Source of the DNA: Microcaldota archaeon
GTDB taxonomy: Archaea > Micrarchaeota > Micrarchaeia > Anstonellales > Anstonellaceae
Length of the DNA stretch: 26,990 nt
Reading direction: 5' to 3'
NCBI GenBank assembly: GCA_026396355.1
Contig: JAPLWY010000057.1
Span: 8,556-35,545, forward strand
Shown here: positions 7,465 to 15,120 of the stretch, piece after piece
How positions within the stretch are numbered: position 1 is the stretch's first letter
Layout: the number at the start of each line of letters is the position of its first letter
The notes under the pieces: model-generated
What the model saw: the letters and a program-made list of their open reading frames with translations, nothing else
Database searches by the model: none
Told to the model about the DNA's origin: nothing
Program-made: the position numbers and the translations under genes

Positions 7465-9493
7465 TCAGCGCTTCTTTGTTTTGCTCACTGGCTTTTTCTT
7501 TGCTGCCTTGCCCTCCTTCTTCCCGGCAGAAGGCGCAGGGGCTTCCCTGTTTTCACTTCCCTTCGCGCTCTTCTTCAAAAGCGCCTTTTCCTTGAGCTTG
7601 CGCAGCTTCTCTGAAACGCTGGCATATTCCTCTTCCAGCTTCTCATTATCTTCTATTGGCGCTTCCTCTTCCTGAGTGCTTTCCTCCTCATCTGGCAGCC
7701 TTGCCAATTCATCGCCTGCAAGCGCCATCCCGAAAGGAGTGTCGCTGCCAGAGCTGGATGGCGCTGGCTTCTCATCAGCATGCTTTTCTTCCTGCCTTTT
7801 TTCAGCCACGGCTGGCGGGGCAGCCTCTTCCCTCTCAGCCTCCTGCTTAACCGGCCCAGGCTCGTTCTCCTGCCTGTCATGGTCTGTCTGGACATCGTGT
7901 TTTGCATCCATCATGGACAGTTCCATGGTCGGGGAATAGCCCCACCTTGCAACATCCACCACGTGCAATTTCATGGGCAGTATGTATTTCTTCCCATCGA
8001 AAAGCCTTACAATGCACTCGCGCTGATGCAGCCTGACAAACATTTCTTTCTTGCTTTCCTCCAATTCAGTCTGAGTGCGCGCCTTCTTGAATGACTCCTC
8101 TATCTTGATTTCCATTATCGAGGAAATCATGGTCGCGTCCTGCTTGTTGAGCTTGAATGCCACAATGTTCCTTATGTTCGAGACTATGGAGTCATGCACT
8201 TCCTTTGAAAGCTGCCCCAGGTACTGCATTGAAAGGTAGGTGTAAAGGTTGAATTTCCTGGTCTCGGACAGCATGTCCTTTACTACTTTGGTCTCAATTC
8301 TCTGGAACTCGTCCATTACCAAAATAGTGGGCGTTTTCAACTTTTCAGTTATGGCAAGTATGTACATCTGGTTGATTACTGCGCCTGCCAGGAAGTTTAT
8401 CATGCGCTTGCCGAAAAAGTTCGGGTTGAAAGTGATGACTGTTATGGGGTTTTTCTCTATGAGATTCAGCAAATCCTCCTTTTTCTTGTTCCCGCCAAGG
8501 TAAAGCTCATATTCACCGACAAAATTCAGGATGGGGAGCACTGCGTCATTGAAGTGGTGGATGTATATGTCATTGAACTCCTCATCAAAGAAGCGCTTTA
8601 TCTCATCATTTGGCGCCTGCGAGACGAATTCCGCCCTCTTGGACGAATCAGTCAAGAGCAGGCTGATGTTCTTCAGGTTCATCTGGTCGAGCGAGGAGAG
8701 CAGGTGGACCGAGTAGAAAAGCACGCGCTCGGAATACTTGTTCTCGCCCCCAATTGAGGAGGAAAGAAGCTGCGACACCAGCTGCCCATGCGCACCTCAT
8801 TGCCCTTCATGGCGCGTATTGCCTTTATGAGCGCGAACAGCCCCTTGCTCTTGCCTGTGCCCGATGCACCAAGGATGAGCGTGTGCTGGTATATGTCAAA
8901 ATTGTCCACTCCAACAGAAATTCCGGTTTCCTCGAAAACCGGGTATTTGGAGGTGACTGACATCCTTTTAGGTATCGGGTCGAGTATCTCGATGTAGACA
9001 GAAGGGTTTTTCTCAAGGTCAACAATGAAGAATTTCTCCGGGGTGGTGCAAAGCACAATACTCTTTCGTCCTCTTTCATCAGTCGCGCTTCCAAAGCCTA
9101 TGGTGCCTCCCAGTATCTTAGATATTTTCAAATCCACTTCCACAATCCTTTCCTTCAGCGCAAGGGAGAGGAAGTCCTGGTTCCCTGAAAGCGCGTAGAA
9201 TTTCGGTATCGGGAAAAGGCTCCCCTTCTCTTTCTCCAGATAAGTGGGCTCGGAGACCTTGTATGGGAACACCAGCATTGACATATCCTCGAGTCCCGGC
9301 CTTTCGCGGGCAAAGAACTGCAATGTGTTGATTTTCCTCTTTTAGGCGAGAAAATGCCCCGGAAATCCAAAAACCCGAAAAGCGGCATCCTGGAGCGCAG
9401 CACCTGGTCGAACAGGTTCTTCACATCGCTTTCCTTCACCTGCTCGGAGTAAAGCAAAAGCTCGTGCACCTTGATTTTGCCACCCATACTCAT
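7465..9493 (-). CDS. VirB4/HerA-like secretion or conjugation ATPase, interrupted by two single-base frameshifts
   Basis: Three overlapping frames make one gene of about 675 codons. The N-terminus (KIKVHELLLYSEQ) runs from 9493. The first frame is lost near 9333, where PKRGK-STHC should read PKRGK-INTLQFF; one A is missing in an A run. The middle frame carries Walker A (LILGASGTGKSKG, about 8850-8885). It is lost near 8785, where one G is missing after KGNEVRMG. The last frame carries Walker B (ILVMDEFQRI, about 8300-8330) and an acidic, Lys- and Pro-rich tail of about 140 residues. The family moves DNA or proteins across membranes as a hexamer. The substrate is unknown. Breaks in homopolymers suggest sequencing error, but a decaying gene is possible. 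Confidence 0.8.
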
Positions 9494-9519
9494 CCTCGTC
9501 TATTTCTGCGGGGCACTGC

Positions 9520-9535
9520 TTAAAAACGTTATATC
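9520..9535 (-). promoter_or_regulatory. promoter of the ATPase gene
   Basis: On the minus strand this reads GGATATAACGTTTTTAA. Either ATATAA or TTTTTAA lies 27-42 nt before the ATG at 9493. Confidence 0.4.
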
Positions 9536-9576
9536 CGGGTCCGCGGCATGGCTAGGGCTAGCCTGGCACTAAAAAG

Positions 9577-9686
9577 TGGGATCGTAGGGATTTGAACCCT
9601 AACATGCAGGTGTATTCTGGTGCCAATGCCTTTCGGCACTGGCGAGATCTGGAGCCTGCCGCGCTACCAAGTTACGCCACGACCCC
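9577..9686 (-). tRNA. tRNA-Trp (anticodon CCA) with 37-nt intron
   Basis: All arms pair. The acceptor is GGGGTCG with CGATCCC, with discriminator A. The D stem is GCGT/GCGC, the anticodon stem GCAGG/CCTGC, and the T arm TAGGG-TTCAAAT-CCCTA. The loop reads CTCCAG, then an intron at 9612-9648 at the canonical 37/38 site, then A. The exons add to 73 nt. The intron folds into a strong hairpin (GCCAGTGCC, GAAA loop, GGCATTGGC), consistent with a bulge-helix-bulge substrate for the splicing endonuclease. At 37 nt it is too short to hold the C/D-box guide found in many euryarchaeal tRNA-Trp introns. CCA is not encoded, and a T run follows. Confidence 0.95.
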
Positions 9687-9717
9687 GTTCACTTTGTTTC
9701 TTAGGCTGAAAGTTAAA
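9674..9717 (-). repeat. 44-bp direct repeat, copy 1 (tRNA-Trp 5' end plus promoter)
   Basis: It is identical over 44 bases to 13622-13665. It contains the first 13 bases of tRNA-Trp and about 31 bases upstream, including the TATA element. Confidence 0.9.
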
Positions 9718-9720
9718 AAA
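9711..9720 (-). promoter_or_regulatory. TATA element of tRNA-Trp
   Basis: TTTTTTAACT on the minus strand, 25-34 nt upstream of the first tRNA base. The whole block from this element to base 13 of the tRNA recurs at 13622-13665. Confidence 0.6.
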
Positions 9721-9750
9721 GCAATCCTGTGCGTCCGAGGGCAAGGGCGG

Positions 9751-10893
9751 CTAAACGCCTGCAAGGCCTCTGGCATACCTGAGCGGGCGGACAAAGAATT
9801 TTCCGAATGCCTCTTTCAGCTTTCCGCCGTGCATTTCCGCAAGGCGCTCGAATTGCGAATGCCCCAGTTTGGTATTTGCTTCTATGAAAATCAATCTGGC
9901 GTCTGTGGAGAGCAGGGTGTCAATGCCTATCTCGCCCCCCGCCTCTCCACAGGCTTTCTCAAGCGCAGCGACCGCTTTTGTCCCCATCTCTGAAATCTGT
10001 TCGCGTATCCTGTCCCATCCTGATATGATGCCGGACGGTTCTGCGCCGTAACCCATGAGCCCCGGTACTGGCCCCACGTTCGACTGGCGCGATCCCTCTG
10101 CGCCGATAATTGCGTAAGTCGCAGTTTCATGGAGTTTCAAATCGCCGTCGCGCTGGAAAACTGACCTGAAACTCATCACTCTCCCGTCAATGCGCGCCGA
10201 GTCAATTCCCGCCTGCACGATCCATTTATCGTCAAAATTTCTGCTTTCCGCCCACTCCAGAATGCCGGCGAGCGAATCAACTGCAAACAGCGCCGTGCTT
10301 TTCTCATAGGCAGCGTATGTGCTGCCTTTCTTTTCAACAAATGCCTGCCCAGTCCCCTCGGTGCCATTCCTTTTCTTTATGAATGCCATCTTATTTTCTT
10401 CTAGAACTTCCCCCAGCCATCCTGGCGTGTAGCGATTGGTTGCAGGCAGGTTAATCCCTGTGGGGAGGACGGCAAGATGAGTTTCCCACTTGTCCGCGCA
10501 AATGTCAGTTACCTGAGGGGGGTTCACAAACGGTTTCCCTGCTTTCACAAGGGCAGACATGAGATTAAAGTAAATGCTGTCCATCTTCTGCCCGCAATCG
10601 GGCTCCCCTGCGCAGTAGAAATCATAAGCTGCAACAATCGATTCCATTGGCACGCTTATTCTCGCAAGTTTGCCGTTGCTTCCGGCTCGAAAGCCTTCCA
10701 GTTCGCCTTTTATTGACGCGGACTTAACATTGTTGGCGTTCAGTTCCAGTTCAAAAAGCTCGATTCCTGCTGGCGCGCCGAGCCTGGCCTTTTTCCTAAA
10801 GCCGTTCCTGCCATATATGGTGCTTTTCCATTCGACCGGGTTGTTCAGGAGGGCGACAACAGGCGCGCTCCAGGTCATCTTGGCTCGGCTCAT
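9751..10893 (-). CDS. ATP-grasp ligase-like protein
   Basis: 380 aa from the ATG at 10893, which overlaps the stop of the upstream dehydrogenase (ATGA); an upstream ATG at 10902 is less likely. The C-terminal two thirds fit an ATP-grasp enzyme of the YheC/D type: a KKRNGTEGTGQAF loop around residue 190, then a late GGEIGIDTLLSTDARLIFIE segment ending in an E-A-N-T-K-L-G-H run, the usual metal-binding end of these folds. Such enzymes join a carboxylate to an amine through an acyl phosphate. Its tight coupling to a carboxyethyl-amino-acid synthase suggests that the two act in sequence on one small molecule. The product is unknown. Family moderately sure; substrate not visible. Confidence 0.78.
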   Translation of the reverse strand: MSRAKMTWSAPVVALLNNPVEWKSTIYGRNGFRKKARLGAPAGIELFELELNANNVKSASIKGELEGFRAGSNGKLARISVPMESIVAAYDFYCAGEPDCGQKMDSIYFNLMSALVKAGKPFVNPPQVTDICADKWETHLAVLPTGINLPATNRYTPGWLGEVLEENKMAFIKKRNGTEGTGQAFVEKKGSTYAAYEKSTALFAVDSLAGILEWAESRNFDDKWIVQAGIDSARIDGRVMSFRSVFQRDGDLKLHETATYAIIGAEGSRQSNVGPVPGLMGYGAEPSGIISGWDRIREQISEMGTKAVAALEKACGEAGGEIGIDTLLSTDARLIFIEANTKLGHSQFERLAEMHGGKLKEAFGKFFVRPLRYARGLAGV

Positions 10894-11822
10894 GTCCCGC
10901 ACCCACAGCCAATCTGTCCGTCCTTGGCCACTATGGCATTTGTGATGACTGTGCTTGGGGCGCCTGAAATTATCCCGTTTATGAACGGAAGCAGCGACTT
11001 GGAAATCTTTTCTGAGGCTAGCCCGCCCCAGAGGGACGGAATATGCGCGTTGTTGTATACCAATATCTGCTTATGCTGGTAGACAGGCGCAAGGACTTTC
11101 TGCGGCTTGGAGAATTCTATCCCGTCTGCGCTCAAGTCAACCACGAGGCAGCCGGGCTTCATGTCCTTGACGTGCTCGTTGCGGAAGAACGGGCCCGTCG
11201 TGAAATCGTATTTCACGCAGCTGACTATCATTTCCCAGGAAGGCAGCCGCGCGAAGAACTGCTCGCAGGTCTTGCTCGTGAATATCTCATACTTGACATT
11301 GAATCTGCGCAGTATCTTGAATACCGATTTTGCCACGTTGCCGTTTCCGAGTATCGCCACATTCCTCAGTTTTGAAGGTGGCTTGCCGGCATATGGCAGG
11401 GCCTGCATCATGCCCAGCATGCCGGTGATTTCGCGGTTCCTCTGAAAGACGTAGCGCCCGTCTTCGAAGTACATCTTCTCGAATGCGATCGCAGTCATGG
11501 ATTTTTCGCTGATTTCCCGCTGGAGCCAAGGCGACTGCGAAACATAGAGCCAGCCCATCAGGGTTTGGTTGCGGGAAAAAAGTTCAGAGTCATTTTTCCA
11601 CCTTTTTGGAATGCATAGGATTTCGGCACCGGGCAATTCCCGCCTATCCACAATCGTCGCCCCTGCCCGCCGGTAATCCTCATCGGAAAAGCCAAGATGC
11701 GCGGCATAGCCCTTCTCAAAAAGAAGCATGCTCGGGGTGCGCACCTTCCTGACATCTCTCGGAATTAGTGCAATTCTGGTCTCTTCCGGCATCGAGGTTT
11801 TCGGGAACCCTATTTTTTTCAT
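10890..11822 (-). CDS. N5-(carboxyethyl)ornithine synthase-like dehydrogenase (AlaDH/PNT superfamily)
   Basis: 310 aa from the ATG at 11822 (MKKIGFP), the usual first residues of the family; an ATG at 11834 adds four residues. Family marks seen in order: an opening KIGFP..PEETRIALIP; PSMLLFEKGYAAHLGFSDEDYR; a central FQRNREITG; a nucleotide-binding VAILGNGNVAKSVFKIL; and a late NAHIPSLWGGLASEKISK. Known members reductively join pyruvate to the side-chain amine of ornithine with NAD(P)H. The order and wording resemble carboxyethylornithine synthase more than alanine dehydrogenase. The gene lies directly before and overlaps the ATP-grasp gene, so a two-step route to a modified amino acid or peptide is plausible. 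The exact substrate is inference. Confidence 0.8.
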   Translation of the reverse strand: MKKIGFPKTSMPEETRIALIPRDVRKVRTPSMLLFEKGYAAHLGFSDEDYRRAGATIVDRRELPGAEILCIPKRWKNDSELFSRNQTLMGWLYVSQSPWLQREISEKSMTAIAFEKMYFEDGRYVFQRNREITGMLGMMQALPYAGKPPSKLRNVAILGNGNVAKSVFKILRRFNVKYEIFTSKTCEQFFARLPSWEMIVSCVKYDFTTGPFFRNEHVKDMKPGCLVVDLSADGIEFSKPQKVLAPVYQHKQILVYNNAHIPSLWGGLASEKISKSLLPFINGIISGAPSTVITNAIVAKDGQIGCGCGT

Positions 11823-11929
11823 TTTTCGCCCCATTTCGCCGGCTTGCTTTCTAGATGCACTCTGTCGTGTGGTGGTTGGTGCCGCGCGGTTATAGTTTAT
11901 TTTTCATATAAGTTCACTTTTTAAAACTA

Positions 11930-12360
11930 TCTCTTGCCTCTATGCTTTCACAGGCAATACTTGTTATTGCATTAAGCCGTTGGAAAACCCACATTGCATT
12001 TCAAAGTAGCGTCCTGACCGATTGGGCACATTTCAGGGTTTCAACCGACACGGTCTCTTAACTTGGGCGCTAGGCCAGCGCCACGGCCTTTTCGTCGTAA
12101 AGTAGGTTCAATCCTTGCCCCTAAACATTAACTATTGCGTGACAGCGCTTATGAAGCTATGACACATTCCTGCCTCGCGGAAATAAACTGCGGGAAATCT
12201 TTCCCTAACTGTTAAACGGCACCACATATAGAGCCTGCAACTTGCTTGGCCCTTCACTATCCCATAGCGCGCAATGTGGTTCAAGGCTTCCTCTTGATTG
12301 CTTCTAGAAAGCCCCTAACTTGATGTTCCCACCCGCAGCGGACGGTCAGTTAGGGGCATA
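11930..12360. ncRNA. unidentified structured RNA region in a 500-nt intergenic gap
   Basis: There is no convincing ORF from 11835 to 12349, but many complementary segments. A long-range helix pairs CCACATTGC (11989-11997) with GCAATGTGG (12271-12279). It extends outward by AAGCC-g-TTG (11974-11982) with CAAGGCTT (12282-12289). Hairpins include GGCGCT/AGCGCC (12065-12081) and GGGAA/TTCCC (12203-12216). A 10-bp stem GCCCCTAACT/AGTTAGGGGC occupies 12313-12359. The strand is not settled: AT-rich TTTTTAAAACT (11919-11929) could drive the plus strand. I could not fit tRNA, 5S, SRP or RNase P RNA convincingly. Confidence 0.45.
12091..12133. repeat. 43-nt diverged intergenic repeat, copy 1
   Basis: It matches 14961-15003 at about 37 of 43 positions, including TTCGTCGTAAAG and ATCCTTGCCCCTAAAC. 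It lies inside the structured RNA region. Confidence 0.7.
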
Positions 12361-13432
12361 GAAGAAGAAAAAATGGAGCTATAGCGTGAAAACACCATCT
12401 TTCATTGGGCTTCCACTTTGCGCCGGTTTCATCTCCAATAGGATCCCCGAATGCTATGTGCACTCCGGCAGCTTTCTCGTCAGCCAGCATATTTCCGATG
12501 AAATACGTTATCGCAGTATTGGTTCCTATGGCAAATTCGCCCACCCTGTCGGTATTTTCGCCTTTATTCAGGTAATCTGCCAGTTCTCTTTGCAATGCAC
12601 TGTCTTTGCATGATACTGAGACCGCACGACCATCCTTTATCTCTATTGTCACGGGGTTTTTCAACACCCCATATTTCGAAGAGAAATGATCGCCTAGCAA
12701 TGTAGTGACAAATTTCCCATTCACAATAAGCGGCGTGGTAAACACTTCCCCGTCCGGAAGGTTGCTGAATGTGCCTTGCTTGGTCAAATCGCCATCCGCG
12801 GCCATCCAGCGCAGTTCCTTGCCGGTGTGGTCAAACTTCGCAGTCAAATCCGTTCCCATTTTTGTGGTTACCCGTATTTCCTTCGCAGTTTTCACAATCT
12901 CCAGCACTTGGTGTGTGATGCGGTAAACTTCATTGTAATCCGCGCACATGGCTTGCCCGCCTGCCACCGCCTCGGTCATGTGCGGCATGTGGACGTGCCT
13001 TACGTTGAATTCGCCTACCAAGAGCCCGATAATCGGCTTTCTAAAACCAAGTTCGCCTTCCTGCGTTGTCACAGCAAGGAAACTTACTGTCGGCTCCATT
13101 GCCTTTATTTTTTCTCTAGTGATATCCGGTAGGTATGTGAGCGGCCTTTGCCCCAAATCCTCCATCATGATGAACTCGACTTTTGCGCCAGTTGCCTCGG
13201 CAGCTGTTTTTATCCCCTCACCAACCTTCAAGGTCGGCCTGTCGGTAATTATGACCACTTTGTCCTTTTCGGTAATGCCCGCGCATTTGATCATGTTTGC
13301 AGTCCCAGTCGCTACTCCCATTGTCTGCGACTCGGATTTTATCGGTTCAAATGTCTTATCTTTTTTGATTTTTCCCACTATTTTTATCCCATTTGTTTTT
13401 ATCTCACCAGTTACATGCACAGCCTTAGCCAT
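12350..13432 (-). CDS. M29-family metallo-aminopeptidase, damaged C-terminus
   Basis: 360 aa from the ATG at 13432, preceded by GGTGAG and by TTTAAATTAA about 35-40 nt upstream. Family marks: NLPDGEVFTTP and VGEFAIGTN, each with a metal-binding Glu, and AGVHIAFGDPIG with a metal-binding His. The family usually ends with an H-x-D pair that completes the two-metal site, then a D-G-x-F type tail. Here the frame runs from TGAKWK into an unlikely RWCFHAIAPFFLLLCP. One frame away the DNA reads MKDGVFTL then TAG (12379-12381), followed by a T-rich terminator. A deletion of roughly 20 codons plus a frame shift therefore seems to have removed the H-x-D. Probably inactive, or an assembly error. Confidence 0.8.
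   Translation of the reverse strand: MAKAVHVTGEIKTNGIKIVGKIKKDKTFEPIKSESQTMGVATGTANMIKCAGITEKDKVVIITDRPTLKVGEGIKTAAEATGAKVEFIMMEDLGQRPLTYLPDITREKIKAMEPTVSFLAVTTQEGELGFRKPIIGLLVGEFNVRHVHMPHMTEAVAGGQAMCADYNEVYRITHQVLEIVKTAKEIRVTTKMGTDLTAKFDHTGKELRWMAADGDLTKQGTFSNLPDGEVFTTPLIVNGKFVTTLLGDHFSSKYGVLKNPVTIEIKDGRAVSVSCKDSALQRELADYLNKGENTDRVGEFAIGTNTAITYFIGNMLADEKAAGVHIAFGDPIGDETGAKWKPNERWCFHAIAPFFLLLCP
12361..12376 (-). terminator. T-rich terminator of the aminopeptidase gene
   Basis: The minus strand reads ATTTTTTCTTCTTC just after the alternative stop TAG at 12379-12381. The interrupted frame reads through it, which argues that the true gene ended before it. Confidence 0.5.
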
Positions 13433-13444
13433 AGCCTCACCCAC

Positions 13445-13696
13445 CGCTCCACAGTCTGTGGCATTGTTAATTTAAACATTTCTTTCTCCTTTGCAACCAC
13501 GCCTTAAGAAAAATGCACGTGGAAATTTATAGAATTTACATTACAGTGAAAAAGAGCGAAAGCCAGAAACGAGAAAACGGCCAACCGCACCTCCGTGGCT
13601 CCTTTCAATTCGAATATCGCCACGCCACGACCCCGTTCACTTTGTTTCTTAGGCTGAAAGTTAAAGAAGGTTATGATGGCGGACCAGCAGTTTCAG
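13445..13696. other. 252-bp intergenic region with tRNA-Trp-derived promoter copy
   Basis: It holds the aminopeptidase promoter near 13465-13475 and the second copy of the tRNA-Trp 5'/promoter repeat (13622-13665). Downstream of that repeat, on the minus strand, a T-rich run occurs near 13540-13580. A short RNA from about 13634 to 13560 with a GTGGC/GCCAC stem is possible but not proven. I see no ORF. Confidence 0.4.
13622..13665 (-). repeat. 44-bp direct repeat, copy 2 (tRNA-Trp 5' end plus promoter)
   Basis: It is identical to 9674-9717, but the rest of the tRNA is missing: after GGGGTCGTGGCGT the sequence diverges. Confidence 0.9.
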
Positions 13697-14863
13697 TCAA
13701 TTAATCCGCGTTGCAGTGAACGTGCCAACGCCGTTAACGGTATCTCCGGTCGATGAATCATGCAAAAGCGCATCCACTCTGCCATTGATTTGCGTGGTTG
13801 TGATGCTAGTGCCTCCATCCGAGGCCATCGCACTGAAGATTATTCCGTTTTGGGCGCCTTCACTCCCGAAATTAATCAGAAAAGAATGACCATCGAACCA
13901 GCTCGAACCTCTATCCTTATCCAGCGTCATTGGCTGATAAGCCGGATCGGTTATTCCCGTGATTTTCCCGCTAGTCAAAGTTAGCAAATTTTGACAGGGC
14001 TGAACCGAGCTCTCATTCACGAAAGTAAATGTGAAGGTTCCGCTGTTGTGAGATCCGTCCATAGGTCCAAGCTCATTGCCTGTTCCTGTTTCCGAAACGA
14101 GATAATTGAACGTGGCGGTCCAGCCGGTTCCTGCGTAGTCAGCCAACGGGCATTTTTGCTTCACCACTGGCAGGTTCGTATCAGCGCACGTCTCGGTCCT
14201 GCTGCTGTCTGTCACGCACACATGGATCGGATAAATGCCCTCATTGGCGCCTTGGGGGACCGTGCCGATGAGAATGCCGTCCGGCCTCATAGTCAAGCCT
14301 AATGGCTGGCCTGAAGCAGTGAAAGAATATGGTGTTCCGAGTTTTGCACAGTCAATCCCGCCATTGGAAGTGCCACAGAAATTAAATCCATAAGTAGTTC
14401 CAATGGTTGCCGTGGGTAGGGTAGCTGGCAGATTAAGTGCATATGGCGCCTGGTTTACCACAAGCTGAAGGCTGAATGGCCCTCCGCTCTTTCCATTGGA
14501 ATCGATGATTACAAACGAGAATGGATATGAGGCGGTTGGGGTGCCTGGGGCTAGTGTAGGAGCTTCGCCAGTGATGGAACAGCCCGGTTCGCTAAACACC
14601 AATGAGCCAGGCATCGATGTGCCGGGGGCCGCTGTGCAGCCATACGGTGGGCTGCCACCGAAAGGGGTTATCTTTGCATTGTAGGGGTTGCCCGATGTGG
14701 CGGCAGGTATGGTTTGGGTTGCACCGATGCTCACGGTGGTGTTGAATGATATGCCGTTGCCGGTTGCAGGCGCATTGTTGGGCGCGTTAGGCACATTAGT
14801 TGGCTGGTTTGTGCAGCCTGCGAGAAATAAAACAAATGCGCAGAACAATATGACGATAATCAT
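13697..14863 (-). CDS. lipoprotein with putative Ig-like domains
   Basis: 388 aa. A hydrophobic N-terminus ends in the lipobox FLAGC (Cys16), so it is probably lipid-anchored and extracellular. A Pro/Asn-rich spacer follows, then two units of the putative-Ig (He_PIG) kind. The first (about residues 45-140) has GNPYNAKITPFGGSPPYGC and G-C-S-I-T-G-E. The second (about 150-235) has TIGTTYGFNFCGTSNGG and GLTMRPDGILIGTVP, ending HVCVTDSS. The C-terminal 140 residues (WTATFNYLVSETG) resemble no family I know. TATTTAAAT at 14889-14897 fits a leaderless start at 14863. Surface adhesion or binding is a guess. Confidence 0.78.
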   Translation of the reverse strand: MIIVILFCAFVLFLAGCTNQPTNVPNAPNNAPATGNGISFNTTVSIGATQTIPAATSGNPYNAKITPFGGSPPYGCTAAPGTSMPGSLVFSEPGCSITGEAPTLAPGTPTASYPFSFVIIDSNGKSGGPFSLQLVVNQAPYALNLPATLPTATIGTTYGFNFCGTSNGGIDCAKLGTPYSFTASGQPLGLTMRPDGILIGTVPQGANEGIYPIHVCVTDSSRTETCADTNLPVVKQKCPLADYAGTGWTATFNYLVSETGTGNELGPMDGSHNSGTFTFTFVNESSVQPCQNLLTLTSGKITGITDPAYQPMTLDKDRGSSWFDGHSFLINFGSEGAQNGIIFSAMASDGGTSITTTQINGRVDALLHDSSTGDTVNGVGTFTATRIN

Positions 14864-14888
14864 GTTTCTTTTATATCGATAAAAATCA

Positions 14889-14897
14889 ATTTAAATA
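14889..14897 (-). promoter_or_regulatory. TATA box of the lipoprotein gene
   Basis: TATTTAAAT on the minus strand, 26-34 nt before the ATG at 14863. Confidence 0.6.
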
Positions 14898-14949
14898 CTT
14901 GTTTTGTCGCTCAGGCAGACGAGTCTTGCCCAAGCGGACGGTCTGATAG

Positions 14950-15035
14950 ACAAAAATAGCTTCGTCGTAAAGGGAGCACAATCCTTGCCCCTAAACGTTA
15001 ACTTTTCATCGGCTCACGCCACGACCCCGTGTTCT
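14950..15035 (-). ncRNA. candidate small RNA with tRNA-Trp-like 5' end
   Basis: On the minus strand CCTATATAAAAAC (15061-15073) is a good TATA box. About 30 nt downstream the sequence reads ACGGGGTCGTGGCGT, identical over its last 15 bases to the tRNA-Trp start region (15016-15030). GTCGT can pair with ACGAC about 50 nt later, and a T run (CTATTTTTG, near 14952-14959) could end the transcript. A second block, GGCTGAAGGTTAAAAAAGCAAT (in two parts across 15082-15103), matches the tRNA upstream region with one mismatch. Expression is not shown. Confidence 0.3.
14961..15003. repeat. 43-nt diverged intergenic repeat, copy 2
   Basis: It matches 12091-12133 at about 37 of 43 positions. It lies directly next to a third fragment of tRNA-Trp 5' sequence (15016-15030). 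Confidence 0.7.
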
Positions 15036-15120
15036 GGCAACTGGGTTATGTCGTGCAAGTTTTTATATAGGTTTCAAATCTGGCTGAAGGTTAAAAAAGC
15101 AATGCAGAACTGCAAGCTGC

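Noticed and set aside
12050..12125. tRNA on the plus strand, suggested by GGTTCAATCC followed by a C-rich end
   Set aside because: No matching 5' acceptor strand, D arm or anticodon arm lies at the right distance. A permuted tRNA using TTAGGGG at 12352 also gave no complete cloverleaf.
11972..12300. RNase P RNA on the minus strand
   Set aside because: GAGGAAGCC and GGCTTA about 320 nt apart recall the two conserved P4 strands. However, the bulged U is missing, the ACAGAA-type joining segment before the second strand is absent, and the two helices are consecutive, unlike P4/P5.
13560..13634. C/D-box or H/ACA guide RNA after the second tRNA-promoter copy
   Set aside because: No clear C box with matching D box and no ACA at the right place. 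Only a short GTGGC/GCCAC stem is visible, so I list it as a possibility within the intergenic entry only.
14925..15000. class II tRNA, suggested by TTGCCCAAGCGG
   Set aside because: The arms do not pair and no acceptor stem can be built.
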